Origin: Achromobacter xylosoxidans
GTDB lineage: Bacteria > Pseudomonadota > Gammaproteobacteria > Burkholderiales > Burkholderiaceae_B
Direction of reading: 5' to 3'
Assembly: GCF_002192695.1 (NCBI RefSeq)
Contig: NZ_MTLG01000083.1
Location: forward strand, 62,001 to 126,000
Length of the DNA stretch: 64,000 nucleotides
Positions 17,735 through 26,409 of the stretch are shown piece after piece (position 1 is the first letter of the stretch; each line of letters opens with the position of its first letter). The notes below the pieces were generated by a model, which ran no database searches, had not been told where the DNA came from, and worked only from the letters and a program-made list of their open reading frames with translations. The position numbers and the translations under genes are program-made.

Positions 17735-18250
17735 ATGCGCAAGCTGTTGCTGTCGGCCCTGCTGGCCGGCCTGATCGCCCGAACGGCCCAAGCGGCCGAC
17801 ATCGGCCTGTCCATCGAGATCCCGCGCCTGGACGTGGCGGAATACCACCGCCCCTACGTGGCGATCTGGATCGAGAACCCGGACCAGAGCGTGGCGGCCG
17901 ACCTGGCCGTCTGGTATGACGTGGCCAAGAAGAACAACGAAGGCACGGAATGGCTCAAGGACATGCGCCAGTGGTGGCGCCGCAGCGGCCGCAACCAGCA
18001 ATTCCCGGTGGATGGCGTCAGCGGCGCCACCAAGCCCGTGGGCAAGCACGCGCTGAGCTTTGACGCGGCCAGCAAACCCCTGTCGGGCCTCAAGCCCGGC
18101 CAGTACGCCGTGGTGGTCGAAGCCGCGCGCGAAGTCGGCGGCCGCGAGCTGCTGCGCATTCCCTTCCAATGGCCGCCGCAAAAGGCCGAGCAGTTGACGG
18201 CGCGCGGCGAACACGAACTGGGCGCCATCGCCCTCGACCTGAAACCCTGA
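17735..18250 (+). CDS. DUF2271 periplasmic protein with ApbE flavinylation motif
   Basis: Exported protein of 171 residues with a Sec signal (1 to about 20, cleavage after AQA) and a DUF2271 domain. Residues 93-99 read D-G-V-S-G-A-T, which fits the Dxx(S/T)GA(S/T) sequence where ApbE attaches FMN in NqrC, RnfG and FMN-binding domains, the acceptor being the last Thr (T99). ApbE is encoded in the same operon. I infer a periplasmic covalent flavoprotein taking electrons from the PepSY protein. The ATG at 17735 has GGAGA upstream. Confidence 0.85.
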   Translation: MRKLLLSALLAGLIARTAQAADIGLSIEIPRLDVAEYHRPYVAIWIENPDQSVAADLAVWYDVAKKNNEGTEWLKDMRQWWRRSGRNQQFPVDGVSGATKPVGKHALSFDAASKPLSGLKPGQYAVVVEAAREVGGRELLRIPFQWPPQKAEQLTARGEHELGAIALDLKP

Positions 18251-18272
18251 GATCCTTCCTAGGAGCGCAACG

Positions 18273-19073
18273 ATGAAATCCGCCGCCAAACTGGCCGCCG
18301 CCCTGGCGCTGTGCCTGCCCTTCGCCTCCCAGGCGCATGACGTCTGGATGGTGCCGTCCTCGACGGTGCTGTCGGGCACCGACAGCTGGGTCACCGTCGA
18401 CGCCGCCGTCGGCAACGACAAGTTCTATTTCAACCACGCCCCGCTGCGCCTGGACGGCCTGGCCGTGACCGCGCCGGACGGCAGCGCCGCCGAAGCCGAA
18501 AACGTCAATAAGGGCAAGCTGCGCAGCACCTTCGACCTGCAACTGAAGCAGGCCGGCACCTACCGCGTGGCCGTGGTCAACGACGGCGTGTTCGCGCGCT
18601 GGAAGGAAGACGGCAAGAACAAGCGCTACTTCGGCAAGCCCGAAGGCCTGGCGCAGGCCGTGCCGGCCAAGGCCGACGAGCTGGAAGTCTCGCAAAGCCT
18701 GGGCCGCGTCGAAACCTTCGTGACCGCGGGCAAGCCTTCGGCCGTCAAGCCGGTCGGTCGCGGCCTGGAACTGGCGCCCGTGACCCACCCGAACGACCTG
18801 TTCACGGACGAGCCCGCCACCTTCCAGATGCTGCTGGACGGCAAGCCCGCCGCCGACCTGGAAGTCAACGTGGTGCCCGGCGGCAGCCGCTATCGCGACA
18901 AGGTCGGCGAAATCCAGCTGAAAACGGACAAGGACGGCAAGTTCTCCGTGAAATGGCCGCAGCCCGGCCTGTACTGGATCGAAGCCGGCATGGAAGACGC
19001 CAAGGTCAGCGTGCCGCAGGCCAAGAAACGCCGCCTGTCCTACGCCGGCACGGTCGAAGTGCTGCAGCCCTAA
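18273..19073 (+). CDS. DUF4198 periplasmic protein
   Basis: Exported protein of 266 residues with a Sec signal (1 to about 21, ending SQA) followed by HDVWMVPSSTVL, the typical start of DUF4198 proteins; the conserved His after the signal resembles the metal-binding N-terminus of nickel/cobalt uptake (NikK/CbiK-like) proteins. The C-terminal part (VNVVPGGSRYRDKVGEIQLK, then GLYWIEAGM) looks like an immunoglobulin-like fold. AGGAG precedes the ATG. It may bind the metal substrate of the redox chain. Its biochemical role is not established. Confidence 0.83.
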   Translation: MKSAAKLAAALALCLPFASQAHDVWMVPSSTVLSGTDSWVTVDAAVGNDKFYFNHAPLRLDGLAVTAPDGSAAEAENVNKGKLRSTFDLQLKQAGTYRVAVVNDGVFARWKEDGKNKRYFGKPEGLAQAVPAKADELEVSQSLGRVETFVTAGKPSAVKPVGRGLELAPVTHPNDLFTDEPATFQMLLDGKPAADLEVNVVPGGSRYRDKVGEIQLKTDKDGKFSVKWPQPGLYWIEAGMEDAKVSVPQAKKRRLSYAGTVEVLQP

Positions 19074-19087
19074 ACCGTCGCGGGCGC

Positions 19088-20113
19088 ATGGCCAGCTCTC
19101 CTTCCTACTCCCAGCGCGGCGCGCCCGCCGCGGCCGTGCGCGTCGCCTATGGCGCCATGCCGGCAATGCCGGCGGCGCCCGCGGCGCTGGCCGGCGCCAC
19201 CATGGGCACCACCTGGTCGGCGCGCATGGCGCTGCCGGCCGGGCGCACGGAAGCCGCGGCGCGCCATGCCATCCAGGCCGCGCTGGACGAGGTGGTCGCG
19301 CAGATGAGCACTTGGGAGGCGGATTCCGACATCACGCGCTACAACCAGGCCGCGGCCGGCTGGCAGGAATTGCCAGCGGGGTTCTTCCATGTGCTGAGCC
19401 ACGCGCTGGCGCTGGCCGAGGACTGCGGCGGCGCTTACGATCCCACGGTCGGGCCGCTGGTGAATGCATGGGGGTTCGGGCCGCATCAGCGCGCGTTTGA
19501 ACCGCCCTCTCCCGCCGCCGTCGCGGCCGCGCGCGCCCGCTGCGGTTGGCGCCGCGTGCAGCTCGATGCCGGACGCCGCGCCGCGCTGCAGCCGGGCGGC
19601 GCCTATCTGGATCTTTCCTCCATCGCCAAGGGTTACGGCGTGGACCGCGCCGCGATGGCGCTCGATGCCCTGGGCATCAACCAATACCTGGTCGAAGTGG
19701 GCGGCGAATTGCGCGCGCGCGGCAAACGGCCCGACGGCCAGCCCTGGCGCGTCGCGATCGAAGTGCCGGACGCCAGCGACGACCATGCGCTGGCCCTGCC
19801 GCTATCCGACCGCAGCATCGCCACCTCGGGCGATTACCGCCGCCACGCGGGCAGCGGCGACGAGCGCTACGCCCACACCATCGATCCGCGCACTGGTCTG
19901 CCGGTGCGCAACAATCTGGCCTCGGTCACCGTGCTGCATCCCGGATGCATGCAGGCCGACGCGCTCGCCACCGCCCTGACCGTGCTGGGCGAAGACGAGG
20001 GCCTGGCCTATGCGCGCCGCCACGATCTGGCGGCCTTGTTCATCCTGCGCGAGCGCGACGCCTGGCGCGTCGTCGCCACGCCCGAATTCCAGGCGCTGGC
20101 CGCCATCGCCTGA
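19088..20113 (+). CDS. apbE: ApbE-family FAD:protein FMN transferase
   Basis: Enzyme of 341 residues that moves FMN from FAD onto a Thr/Ser of target proteins. ApbE landmarks are GATMGTTWSARM, the region DLSSIAKGYGVDRAA, LVEVGGELRARGKR, and the Mg-binding YAHTIDPRTGLPV and ADALATALTVLG. Most ApbE proteins carry a lipoprotein or Sec signal; here the first 36 residues are Ala/Pro rich with no clear hydrophobic signal or lipobox. The start at 19088 has no good ribosome site, so the N-terminus is the weak point. The likely target is the DUF2271 protein two genes upstream. Confidence 0.88.
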   Translation: MASSPSYSQRGAPAAAVRVAYGAMPAMPAAPAALAGATMGTTWSARMALPAGRTEAAARHAIQAALDEVVAQMSTWEADSDITRYNQAAAGWQELPAGFFHVLSHALALAEDCGGAYDPTVGPLVNAWGFGPHQRAFEPPSPAAVAAARARCGWRRVQLDAGRRAALQPGGAYLDLSSIAKGYGVDRAAMALDALGINQYLVEVGGELRARGKRPDGQPWRVAIEVPDASDDHALALPLSDRSIATSGDYRRHAGSGDERYAHTIDPRTGLPVRNNLASVTVLHPGCMQADALATALTVLGEDEGLAYARRHDLAALFILRERDAWRVVATPEFQALAAIA

Positions 20114-20117
20114 CGAT

Positions 20118-21488
20118 ATGCCAGCAACCCGGTTGATCGCGGCGGCATGCGTGGTGGGAGCCTGGCTGCTTCTGTGCGTCTGGGCCCGGCGCCGCGCCAA
20201 GCGCCATGAAGCGCAACAGGCGCTGGCTCTGCAAGCCCTGCAGGCGCCCGTCCCCGAAGACACCTTGCTGGTCGCCTACGCCACGCAGACCGGCTATGCC
20301 GAATCGCTGGCGGCGCAGACCGCCGAATCCCTGCGCGCGGGCGGCCTCGCCGTGCGCGTGGCGGCGCTGGAACAGCTGGACGCCAAGCGTCTGGCAGCGT
20401 ATCGCCGCATGCTGTTCGTGGTCAGCACCTATGGCGAAGGCGATCCGCCCGACGCCGCCGCGGCCTTCGCCGAACAGATGCAGCAGGCGGTCCCGGCGCT
20501 GGCCGGCGCGCACTACGCGGTGCTGGCGCTGGGCGACAGCGAGTACGCCCAGTTCTGCGGCTTCGGCCATCGCCTGGACGCCTGGCTGCACGCGCAGGGC
20601 GCGACGCCGCTGTTCGACCTGGTGGAGGTCGACAACGGCGACCCCGCCGCCCTGCGGCATTGGCAGCACCACCTGGGCCTGTTGGCCGGACGCAGCGACC
20701 TGCCCGACTGGCAGGCGCCGGTGTACGAATCCTGGCGCCTGGCCGCGCGCGAGCACCTCAATCCGCATAGCCAGGGCGGCCCCTGCTACCTGCTGACGTT
20801 GACGCCGCCCGCCGATGGCGAGCGCGGCTGGCAGGCGGGCGACATCGCCGAGATCGGCCCGCGGCGCGAAGCCGGCGGCCCCTTGCTCGCGCATCGCGAG
20901 TACTCGATTGCCTCGCTGCCCGAAGATGGTTCGATTCAACTGCTGGTGCGCCAAATGCGCGGCGCCGACGGCGCGCTGGGCCTGGGCAGCGGCTGGCTGA
21001 CCCATATCGCCCAACCGGGCGACACCATAGACCTGCGCGTGCGCGTGAACCGAAACTTCCACGCGCCGGCCGACGGCCGCCCGCTGCTGCTGGTGGGCAA
21101 CGGCACCGGCCTGGCTGGCCTGCGCGCGCTGATCAAGGCGCGCCGCGCCGCAGGCCAGCGGCGCAACTGGCTGGTCTTCGGCGAACGCAACGCCGCGCAC
21201 GACTGGTTCTGCCGGGAAGAGATCGACGCCTGGCGCAATGACGGCACGCTGGAACGCGTGGATGCGGTGTTTTCGCGCGACCAGGCCGAGCGCCGCTACG
21301 TGCAGCACCATCTGCGCGATGAGGCCCAGGCCCTGCGCGCCTGGGCCGATGCGGGCGCCGCGATCTACGTCTGCGGCAGCCTGCAAGGCATGGCCGGCGG
21401 CGTGGACGCCGCGCTGCAGGACATCCTGGGCGCCGCGCGCCTGCAGGCCATGCAGCGCGACGGCCGCTACCGCCGCGACGTGTACTGA
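20118..21488 (+). CDS. membrane-anchored flavodoxin/ferredoxin-reductase (sulfite reductase flavoprotein type)
   Basis: Diflavin reductase of 456 residues. Residues 5-23 form one transmembrane helix, followed by basic residues (RRRAKRH). A flavodoxin domain follows (VAYATQTGYAESLA for FMN phosphate; STYGEGDPPD; LALGDSEYAQFCGFG), then an FAD/NADPH domain (HREYSIASLP; LLLVGNGTGLAGLRALI; VFGERNAAHDWFC; YVCGSLQGMAGGVD; C-terminal aromatic Y). The positive-inside rule puts both domains in the cytoplasm, where NADPH electrons could be passed to the PepSY protein. It starts 5 bases after the apbE stop. Confidence 0.9.
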   Translation: MPATRLIAAACVVGAWLLLCVWARRRAKRHEAQQALALQALQAPVPEDTLLVAYATQTGYAESLAAQTAESLRAGGLAVRVAALEQLDAKRLAAYRRMLFVVSTYGEGDPPDAAAAFAEQMQQAVPALAGAHYAVLALGDSEYAQFCGFGHRLDAWLHAQGATPLFDLVEVDNGDPAALRHWQHHLGLLAGRSDLPDWQAPVYESWRLAAREHLNPHSQGGPCYLLTLTPPADGERGWQAGDIAEIGPRREAGGPLLAHREYSIASLPEDGSIQLLVRQMRGADGALGLGSGWLTHIAQPGDTIDLRVRVNRNFHAPADGRPLLLVGNGTGLAGLRALIKARRAAGQRRNWLVFGERNAAHDWFCREEIDAWRNDGTLERVDAVFSRDQAERRYVQHHLRDEAQALRAWADAGAAIYVCGSLQGMAGGVDAALQDILGAARLQAMQRDGRYRRDVY

Positions 21489-21495
21489 GCTGTGT

Positions 21496-22455
21496 TTACT
21501 GCAGCTTGATGTCGGCCTTGTCGATCACGGTCTTCCAGCGGTCGCGCTCGGCGCGGATCTGCTGGCCGAACTCGGCCGGGGTATTGCCCAACGGGAACGC
21601 GCCCGTCTCTTCCATCTTGGCCGCGGTCGCCGGATCGCGCACGGCGCGGGCGAAGGCATCGGCCAGCTTGTCACGCACGTCGTCAGGCATGCCGGCAGGT
21701 CCCACCACGCCGTACCAGGCCGTCACGTCGTAGTCCTTGTAGCCCTGCTCGGCGAACGTCGGCACGTCAGGCAGGCGCGGGTTGCGCTGGGCGCCGGTGA
21801 TGGCCAGGGCGCGCAGGTGATTGCTCTTCAGGTAGGGCAGCGACGACGGGAAATTGTCGAAGATCACCGGCACCACGCCGCCCACCGTGTCGGTCAGCGC
21901 GGGCGCCGAACCGCGATAGGAAATGCTGTTCATCTTGCCGCCGATGATCTGCAGGAACCAGATCATGCCCAGGTCGTTCACGCCGCCCGCGCCGGCATTG
22001 GCATAGCCGTCCTTGTTGGGATTGGCGCGCACGTGCTCGACGAACTCGGCCAGCGTCTTGGCCGGAAACTGCGGATTCACGCTGAGGATGTTGGGGCTGG
22101 TGACCAGGTTGCTGACGGGCGTGAAATCCTTGACCGGATCGTAGGTCAGCTTGGGGAACAGGTGCGGCGCGGTGCCGTGCGTGCTGACGGTGGCCAAGCC
22201 CACGGTGTAGCCGTCCGGCTTGGCGCGCGCGGTGGCGGTCATGCCTATGGTGCCGGACGCGCCCGTGCGGTTTTCCACGACGATCTGCTGGCCCAGGATC
22301 TCGCCCGCCTTGGCGGCCGCCAGCCGGCCCACGATATCGGTCGGGCCGCCCGCCGGGAACGGCACGATCAGCGTGATGGGATGGTCGGGAAAGGCCGCGT
22401 GGGCGGCGGGCAGCATGACGGCCAGCGCCAGGGCTACGCAAGTCTTGCGCATCAT
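21496..22455 (-). CDS. Bug/TctC-family periplasmic solute-binding protein
   Basis: Binding protein of 319 residues with a signal peptide (1 to about 20, ending AHA). Hallmarks are FPDHPITLIVPFPAGGPTD, ENRTGASGTIG, ARAKPDGYTV and PDVPTFAEQG. Two ATG codons lie in a row; I chose the first (22455), which is better spaced from AGGAG. It follows the N-acyl-D-amino-acid deacylase gene by 32 bases on the same strand, suggesting capture of an acylated amino acid or related acid. Confidence 0.92.
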   Translation of the reverse strand: MMRKTCVALALAVMLPAAHAAFPDHPITLIVPFPAGGPTDIVGRLAAAKAGEILGQQIVVENRTGASGTIGMTATARAKPDGYTVGLATVSTHGTAPHLFPKLTYDPVKDFTPVSNLVTSPNILSVNPQFPAKTLAEFVEHVRANPNKDGYANAGAGGVNDLGMIWFLQIIGGKMNSISYRGSAPALTDTVGGVVPVIFDNFPSSLPYLKSNHLRALAITGAQRNPRLPDVPTFAEQGYKDYDVTAWYGVVGPAGMPDDVRDKLADAFARAVRDPATAAKMEETGAFPLGNTPAEFGQQIRAERDRWKTVIDKADIKLQ

Positions 22456-22487
22456 GGGTATGTCTCCTCTACGGATGGTTGGAATTC

Positions 22488-23957
22488 TTATGCGGCGGCG
22501 CCGGCGGCGGCCTGCGCCATGGCCTCGCGGCGCAGGATCTTGCCAGGCCGCGCCATCCCGGCTGCGGCCGGGTAGACCTGCTGGCCGTTGACCAGCACGT
22601 GCTCCACGCCCGCGGAGGCCAGCGTCGGCGCTTCCCAGGTGGCGCGGTCCTCGACCGTGTCGGCGTCGAATATGACGATGTCGGCCCAGGCGCCCTCGCT
22701 CAACTGGCCGCGCCCGGCCAGGCCGAACACGCGGGCTGGCAGGGAGGTCATTTTGGCGACGGCGGTCTCCAGCGTCATCAGCTCGGCCTCGCGCACGTAG
22801 CGGCCCAGCACGCGCGTGAAGCTGCCCCACAGCCGCGGATGCGGATGCGCATCGTTGGGCAGGCCGTCCGAGCCCACCATGCAGCATTCGTGCTGGAAGA
22901 TGCGCTGCACTTCGGCCTCGTCCATGGCGAAGTAGATGGCGCCCGCCGGGCACAGGCGCCGCGCCGCGGTGGTCTTGTCGCAGCCCCAGCGCGCCGCGAT
23001 GTCGCTGAGGAACTGGCCGCCGCATTCGGGATGCGGCGTGGACCAGGTGATGCGTATGTCTTCGATGGTTTCGGCGCGCTCCGGAATCAGGATGGTGGAG
23101 CTGCCGGGGTACGGGTAGATGTCCAGCGCCACCTCGACGCCCTCGCCGCGTGCGCGGTCGATGTTCGCCAGCGTGGCGCGGCTCTTGCCCCAGTTCTGCG
23201 GCATCATGCATTTGTGGTGCGACAGCACAGTGGCGCAACCCGTGTTGCGGCCCACCGAGAGCACCTCGTCGACGGCCGCCTCGACCTCGTCGCCCTCGTT
23301 GCGGATATGGCTGGTGTGCATGGCGCCGCGCGCCGCGGCCACCCGCGCCAGGCCTTCCAGTTCAGCGGGGCGGGCCGCGCCGCCGGGCTGGTAGGCCAGG
23401 CCGGTGCTGAAGCCCACCGCGCCTGCCGCCAGGGCCGCGTCCAGCATGCGCTGCATGTTTTCCTGTTCTTCGGCCGTGGGCTGCGCCGCGGGGTCGCGCA
23501 TGGCGGCCAGGCGCAGGTTGGCGTGCCCCACCAGCGCCGCCACGTTGATCATGGGTTGCTGCGCGCGCAGCTCGCCGAAGTAGGCCTGCATGTCGGCGAA
23601 CAGGGGCGTCTCCCCCAGCAGCGCCAGCGCCGCGGCGGTGTTGCCCGGCAATGGCGCCGGCGCGCCGCTGACGCCGCAATTGCCCACCACCACCGAGGTG
23701 ATGCCTTGAGTGGTCTTCCATTCCAGGCCCGGCCGCTCCACGAACATCAGGTCGTCGTGGCCGTGCACGTCGATGAAGCCGGGGGCCACGATCTTGCCGC
23801 GCGCGTCCACCCGGCGCGTGGCAGCCCTGCCCGACAGGTCGCCGATGGCGGCGATGCGCTCGCCCGCCACGCCCACGTCGGCGCGCCGCCGGGGGCCGCC
23901 CAGGCCGTCGATGACCCAGCCGCCTTCGATGATCAGATCCAGAGGTTCCTGCCGCAT
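22488..23957 (-). CDS. N-acyl-D-amino-acid deacylase family amidohydrolase
   Basis: Metal-dependent amidohydrolase of 489 residues, similar to the D-aminoacylases of Alcaligenes. The metal motif is DVHGHDD, the bridging cysteine is in VVGNCGVS, further metal histidines are in MHTSHIRNEG and LSHHK, and the catalytic aspartate is in MVGSDG. All the expected active-site residues are present. The enzyme would release a D-amino acid (or similar acid) from its N-acyl form. It is the first gene of a leftward operon with a Bug protein, divergent from a LysR gene. Confidence 0.9.
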   Translation of the reverse strand: MRQEPLDLIIEGGWVIDGLGGPRRRADVGVAGERIAAIGDLSGRAATRRVDARGKIVAPGFIDVHGHDDLMFVERPGLEWKTTQGITSVVVGNCGVSGAPAPLPGNTAAALALLGETPLFADMQAYFGELRAQQPMINVAALVGHANLRLAAMRDPAAQPTAEEQENMQRMLDAALAAGAVGFSTGLAYQPGGAARPAELEGLARVAAARGAMHTSHIRNEGDEVEAAVDEVLSVGRNTGCATVLSHHKCMMPQNWGKSRATLANIDRARGEGVEVALDIYPYPGSSTILIPERAETIEDIRITWSTPHPECGGQFLSDIAARWGCDKTTAARRLCPAGAIYFAMDEAEVQRIFQHECCMVGSDGLPNDAHPHPRLWGSFTRVLGRYVREAELMTLETAVAKMTSLPARVFGLAGRGQLSEGAWADIVIFDADTVEDRATWEAPTLASAGVEHVLVNGQQVYPAAAGMARPGKILRREAMAQAAAGAAA

Positions 23958-24034
23958 GGTGCTCCCGCCTTGGTGGCTTTATCGGCGGATGCGCTGGGCC
24001 AGCGGACGCCGAAAGGGTCTAGTATCGTCCGCGC

Positions 24035-24065
24035 GATCAATCTGGGAAAATTGTTTTTATTGATC
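24035..24065. promoter_or_regulatory. candidate LysR operator, GATCAAT inverted repeat
   Basis: GATCAAT (24035-24041) and ATTGATC (24059-24065) form a perfect 7-base inverted repeat separated by 17 mainly A/T bases. The site sits between the deacylase start (23957) and the LysR start (24084), partly in the probable lysR promoter. Confidence 0.45.
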
Positions 24066-24083
24066 CATCCATCATCATTTGAA

Positions 24084-25049
24084 ATGAATCGTCTGCCCAA
24101 GCACGTCACCTTGAAGCACCTGACCGCCTTTGTCGCGGTGGCCCAGGAATCCAGCTTCACGCACGCGGCCAAGCGCCTGTTCCAGACGCAGTCGTCGGTG
24201 ACCAGCCTGGTGCGGCAGCTGGAGGACGCGCTCGCCACGCAGCTGTTCGCGCGCACCAGCCGGCGCGTCCTGCTGACCGCGGCGGGCGAGGAATTCCTGC
24301 CGCGCGTGATGCGGCTGCTGGCGGATTTCGATGGCGTGATAGACGACGTGCAGCGCTACGGCGCGCTGGAGCGCAGGCGAGTCGGGGTGGCGGCGGCGCC
24401 ATCGGCCATCACGCAGATCATCGCGCCCGCCGCCGCAGCCTTTTCCGCGCGCTACCCGGCCGTGCGCCTGTATCTCAGCGACGACAACTCCGGCCGCATC
24501 CAGCGCAAGGTCGCCGCGCGCGAAGTGGACTTCGGCCTGACCAGCCGCTGGGCCGACGCGCCCGGCCTGCAGTTCGACGCCCTGCTGGAAGACCGTTTCG
24601 GCGTGCTGTACCGGGAGGACGACGCCGGCCTGCGCCCCGCGCGCGACGGAACGATGCGCTGGTCGGACCTGGCCGGCCGCAAGCTGGTGGGGGTGGTGGA
24701 CGAAACCGGCATCATGGCGCTCTTGCGCGCCCGCGCCGACTTGCCGATAGAAGCCGGCGCACCGTTCTACGAAGCGTCCAGCACCACCTCGCAAGCGGCG
24801 CTGGTCAAGGCCGGCCTGGGCGTGGCGCTATTGCCGGCGCTGGCCGCGCAGCGGGTAATGGAGCCGGGACTGGCCTACGCACTGCTGGCGCGGCCCACGG
24901 TCGTGCGCACGGTCTGCATCATCCGGCACAAGGAATACCCCTTGAGTCCCGCTGCGCAGGCGCTGATCCGCGCCATCCACGACTACTTGCGCAGCGCGCC
25001 CCTGCCGGCCGGCTGCAAGCGCATGCCGGCCAAAAGCTTGAAAGCCTGA
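24084..25049 (+). CDS. LysR-family transcriptional regulator
   Basis: LysR regulator of 321 residues beginning MNRLPKHVTLKHLTAFVAVA. The helix-turn-helix region is QESSFTHAAKRLFQTQSSVT followed by SLVRQLEDALATQLFARTSR. The effector domain ends in a Lys/Ala-rich tail. The frame is open far upstream, but the ATG at 24084 gives the usual N-terminus. It is divergent from the deacylase/Bug operon, its probable target. Confidence 0.9.
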   Translation: MNRLPKHVTLKHLTAFVAVAQESSFTHAAKRLFQTQSSVTSLVRQLEDALATQLFARTSRRVLLTAAGEEFLPRVMRLLADFDGVIDDVQRYGALERRRVGVAAAPSAITQIIAPAAAAFSARYPAVRLYLSDDNSGRIQRKVAAREVDFGLTSRWADAPGLQFDALLEDRFGVLYREDDAGLRPARDGTMRWSDLAGRKLVGVVDETGIMALLRARADLPIEAGAPFYEASSTTSQAALVKAGLGVALLPALAAQRVMEPGLAYALLARPTVVRTVCIIRHKEYPLSPAAQALIRAIHDYLRSAPLPAGCKRMPAKSLKA

Positions 25050-25067
25050 AAGACAAGCTCGGCGCGA

Positions 25068-25511
25068 TCAAGCTCCGCGCAGCTTCTCGTCCAGCGCCGC
25101 CAGCCCCGCCGCGAACACGTTGCGGCCCACGGCGTCGGCCACGTCGCTCAACTCCGCGCCCTCGACGCGGAAATCCGCCCACCATTCGACCAGCGTCTGG
25201 CCGCCTTCGGTGACGGCATGCAGCGATACGCCGGCGACGTAATCGCGCATGGGCAGGCTGGTCTCGATGATGGAATAGCGCAGCGCCGTGCCCGGGTCGT
25301 CCAGCATCAGCAACTGCTCGCGGACGAAACCGGAAGGCTTGAGCGACAGGTGCCGCACGCTGCCCACGGCGTCATGGCGGCCGCCCTCTTCCAGGCGGCT
25401 TTCGGCGATGCCGGGATGCCAGGCGGCCAGGCCGTTGAAATCGCGGAAACTGGCCCAGACCTGCTGAAGCGGCGCGTGGATGATGGCGCTGACGTGTACG
25501 GTATGCGGCAT
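25068..25511 (-). CDS. SRPBCC-family (polyketide cyclase/START-like) protein
   Basis: Small protein of 147 residues with the SRPBCC fold: HVSAIIHAPLQQVWASFRDF at the N-terminus, then LAAWHPGIAESRLEE, and a C-terminal helix. The fold makes a deep hydrophobic pocket and is found in ligand-binding proteins, cyclases and lyases. The ATG at 25511 has CAGGAG upstream. It is 56 bases downstream of the TIM-barrel gene on the same strand and likely belongs to that operon. The ligand is unknown. Confidence 0.85.
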   Translation of the reverse strand: MPHTVHVSAIIHAPLQQVWASFRDFNGLAAWHPGIAESRLEEGGRHDAVGSVRHLSLKPSGFVREQLLMLDDPGTALRYSIIETSLPMRDYVAGVSLHAVTEGGQTLVEWWADFRVEGAELSDVADAVGRNVFAAGLAALDEKLRGA

Positions 25512-25567
25512 GCGGACTCCTGCGGGCGCGCGGCCCAGGGATAGTGGAAACTGCGGAAACGACAGTA

Positions 25568-26398
25568 TCAGAACGTCAGGCTCTTGAATTCGCGCGTTGC
25601 CGCGGTCAGCGCCTGTTCGGTGGGCAACCGCTCCATGGAGCTGGCGCCGTAGAAGCCATGGCAATGCTTGCACGCGCGCAGCACGTGGGCCGCGTCCTCG
25701 GGCGTGGCGATGGGGCCGCCATGGCACAGCACGATGATATCCGGCCGCACTGCCATCGCGGCCGCGGCGATGCGGTCGATGGCCGCCACGCAGCCGTCCA
25801 GCGTCTGCGCGGTTTCGGCGCCGATCGAGCCGCCGGTCGTCAGGCCCATGTGGGCCACGATGATGTCGGCGCCGGCCTTCGTCATGGCCACCGCGTCGTC
25901 CTCGTTGAACACGTAGGGCGTGGTCAGCATGCCCTTCTTGTGCGCCAGGCGGATCATGTCCACTTCCAGCGCGTAGCCCATGCCGGTCTCTTCCAGGTTG
26001 GCGCGGAAGGTGCCGTCGATCAGGCCCACGGTGGGGAAGTTCTGCACGCCGGCAAAGCCCTGGCGCTTGAGGTCGTCCAGGAACACGTCGAAGTCGCAGA
26101 ACGGGTCGGTGCCGTTGACGCCGGCCAGCACGGGAGTCTTCTTCACCACCGGCAGGACTTCGCGCCCCATGTCCACCACGATCTCGTTGGCGTTGCCATA
26201 GGCCAGCAGGCCGGCCAGCGAGCCACGGCCCGCCATGCGGTAGCGGCCCGAGTTGTAGATCACGATCAGGTCGATGCCGCCCGCTTCCTCGCACTTGGCC
26301 GACAGGCCGGTGCCCGCGCCGCCTCCGACGATGGGCGTGCGCGCGCGCACCATGGCGCGATACTTGTCCAGGAGTTCGTTGCGGTCAAAGCGCGGCAT
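25568..26398 (-). CDS. TIM-barrel protein of the phosphoenolpyruvate hydrolase-like family
   Basis: Protein of 276 residues of the family often annotated as phosphoenolpyruvate hydrolase-like or TIM-barrel signal protein, equivalent to the C-terminal domain of plant Tm-1. Recognisable stretches are [58 protein letters not shown] and [14 protein letters not shown]. It lies 11 bases downstream of the UPF0261 gene, the equivalent of the N-terminal Tm-1 domain, so the two almost certainly work together. The reaction is not established. Confidence 0.87.
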   Translation of the reverse strand: MPRFDRNELLDKYRAMVRARTPIVGGGAGTGLSAKCEEAGGIDLIVIYNSGRYRMAGRGSLAGLLAYGNANEIVVDMGREVLPVVKKTPVLAGVNGTDPFCDFDVFLDDLKRQGFAGVQNFPTVGLIDGTFRANLEETGMGYALEVDMIRLAHKKGMLTTPYVFNEDDAVAMTKAGADIIVAHMGLTTGGSIGAETAQTLDGCVAAIDRIAAAAMAVRPDIIVLCHGGPIATPEDAAHVLRACKHCHGFYGASSMERLPTEQALTAATREFKSLTF

Positions 26399-26409
26399 GG
26401 CGGCGGTCC

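Noticed and set aside
22479-24083. Plus-strand frame continuing upstream of the LysR gene
   Set aside because: It is antisense to the deacylase gene and shows no family features; the LysR protein begins at 24084 with a standard N-terminus.
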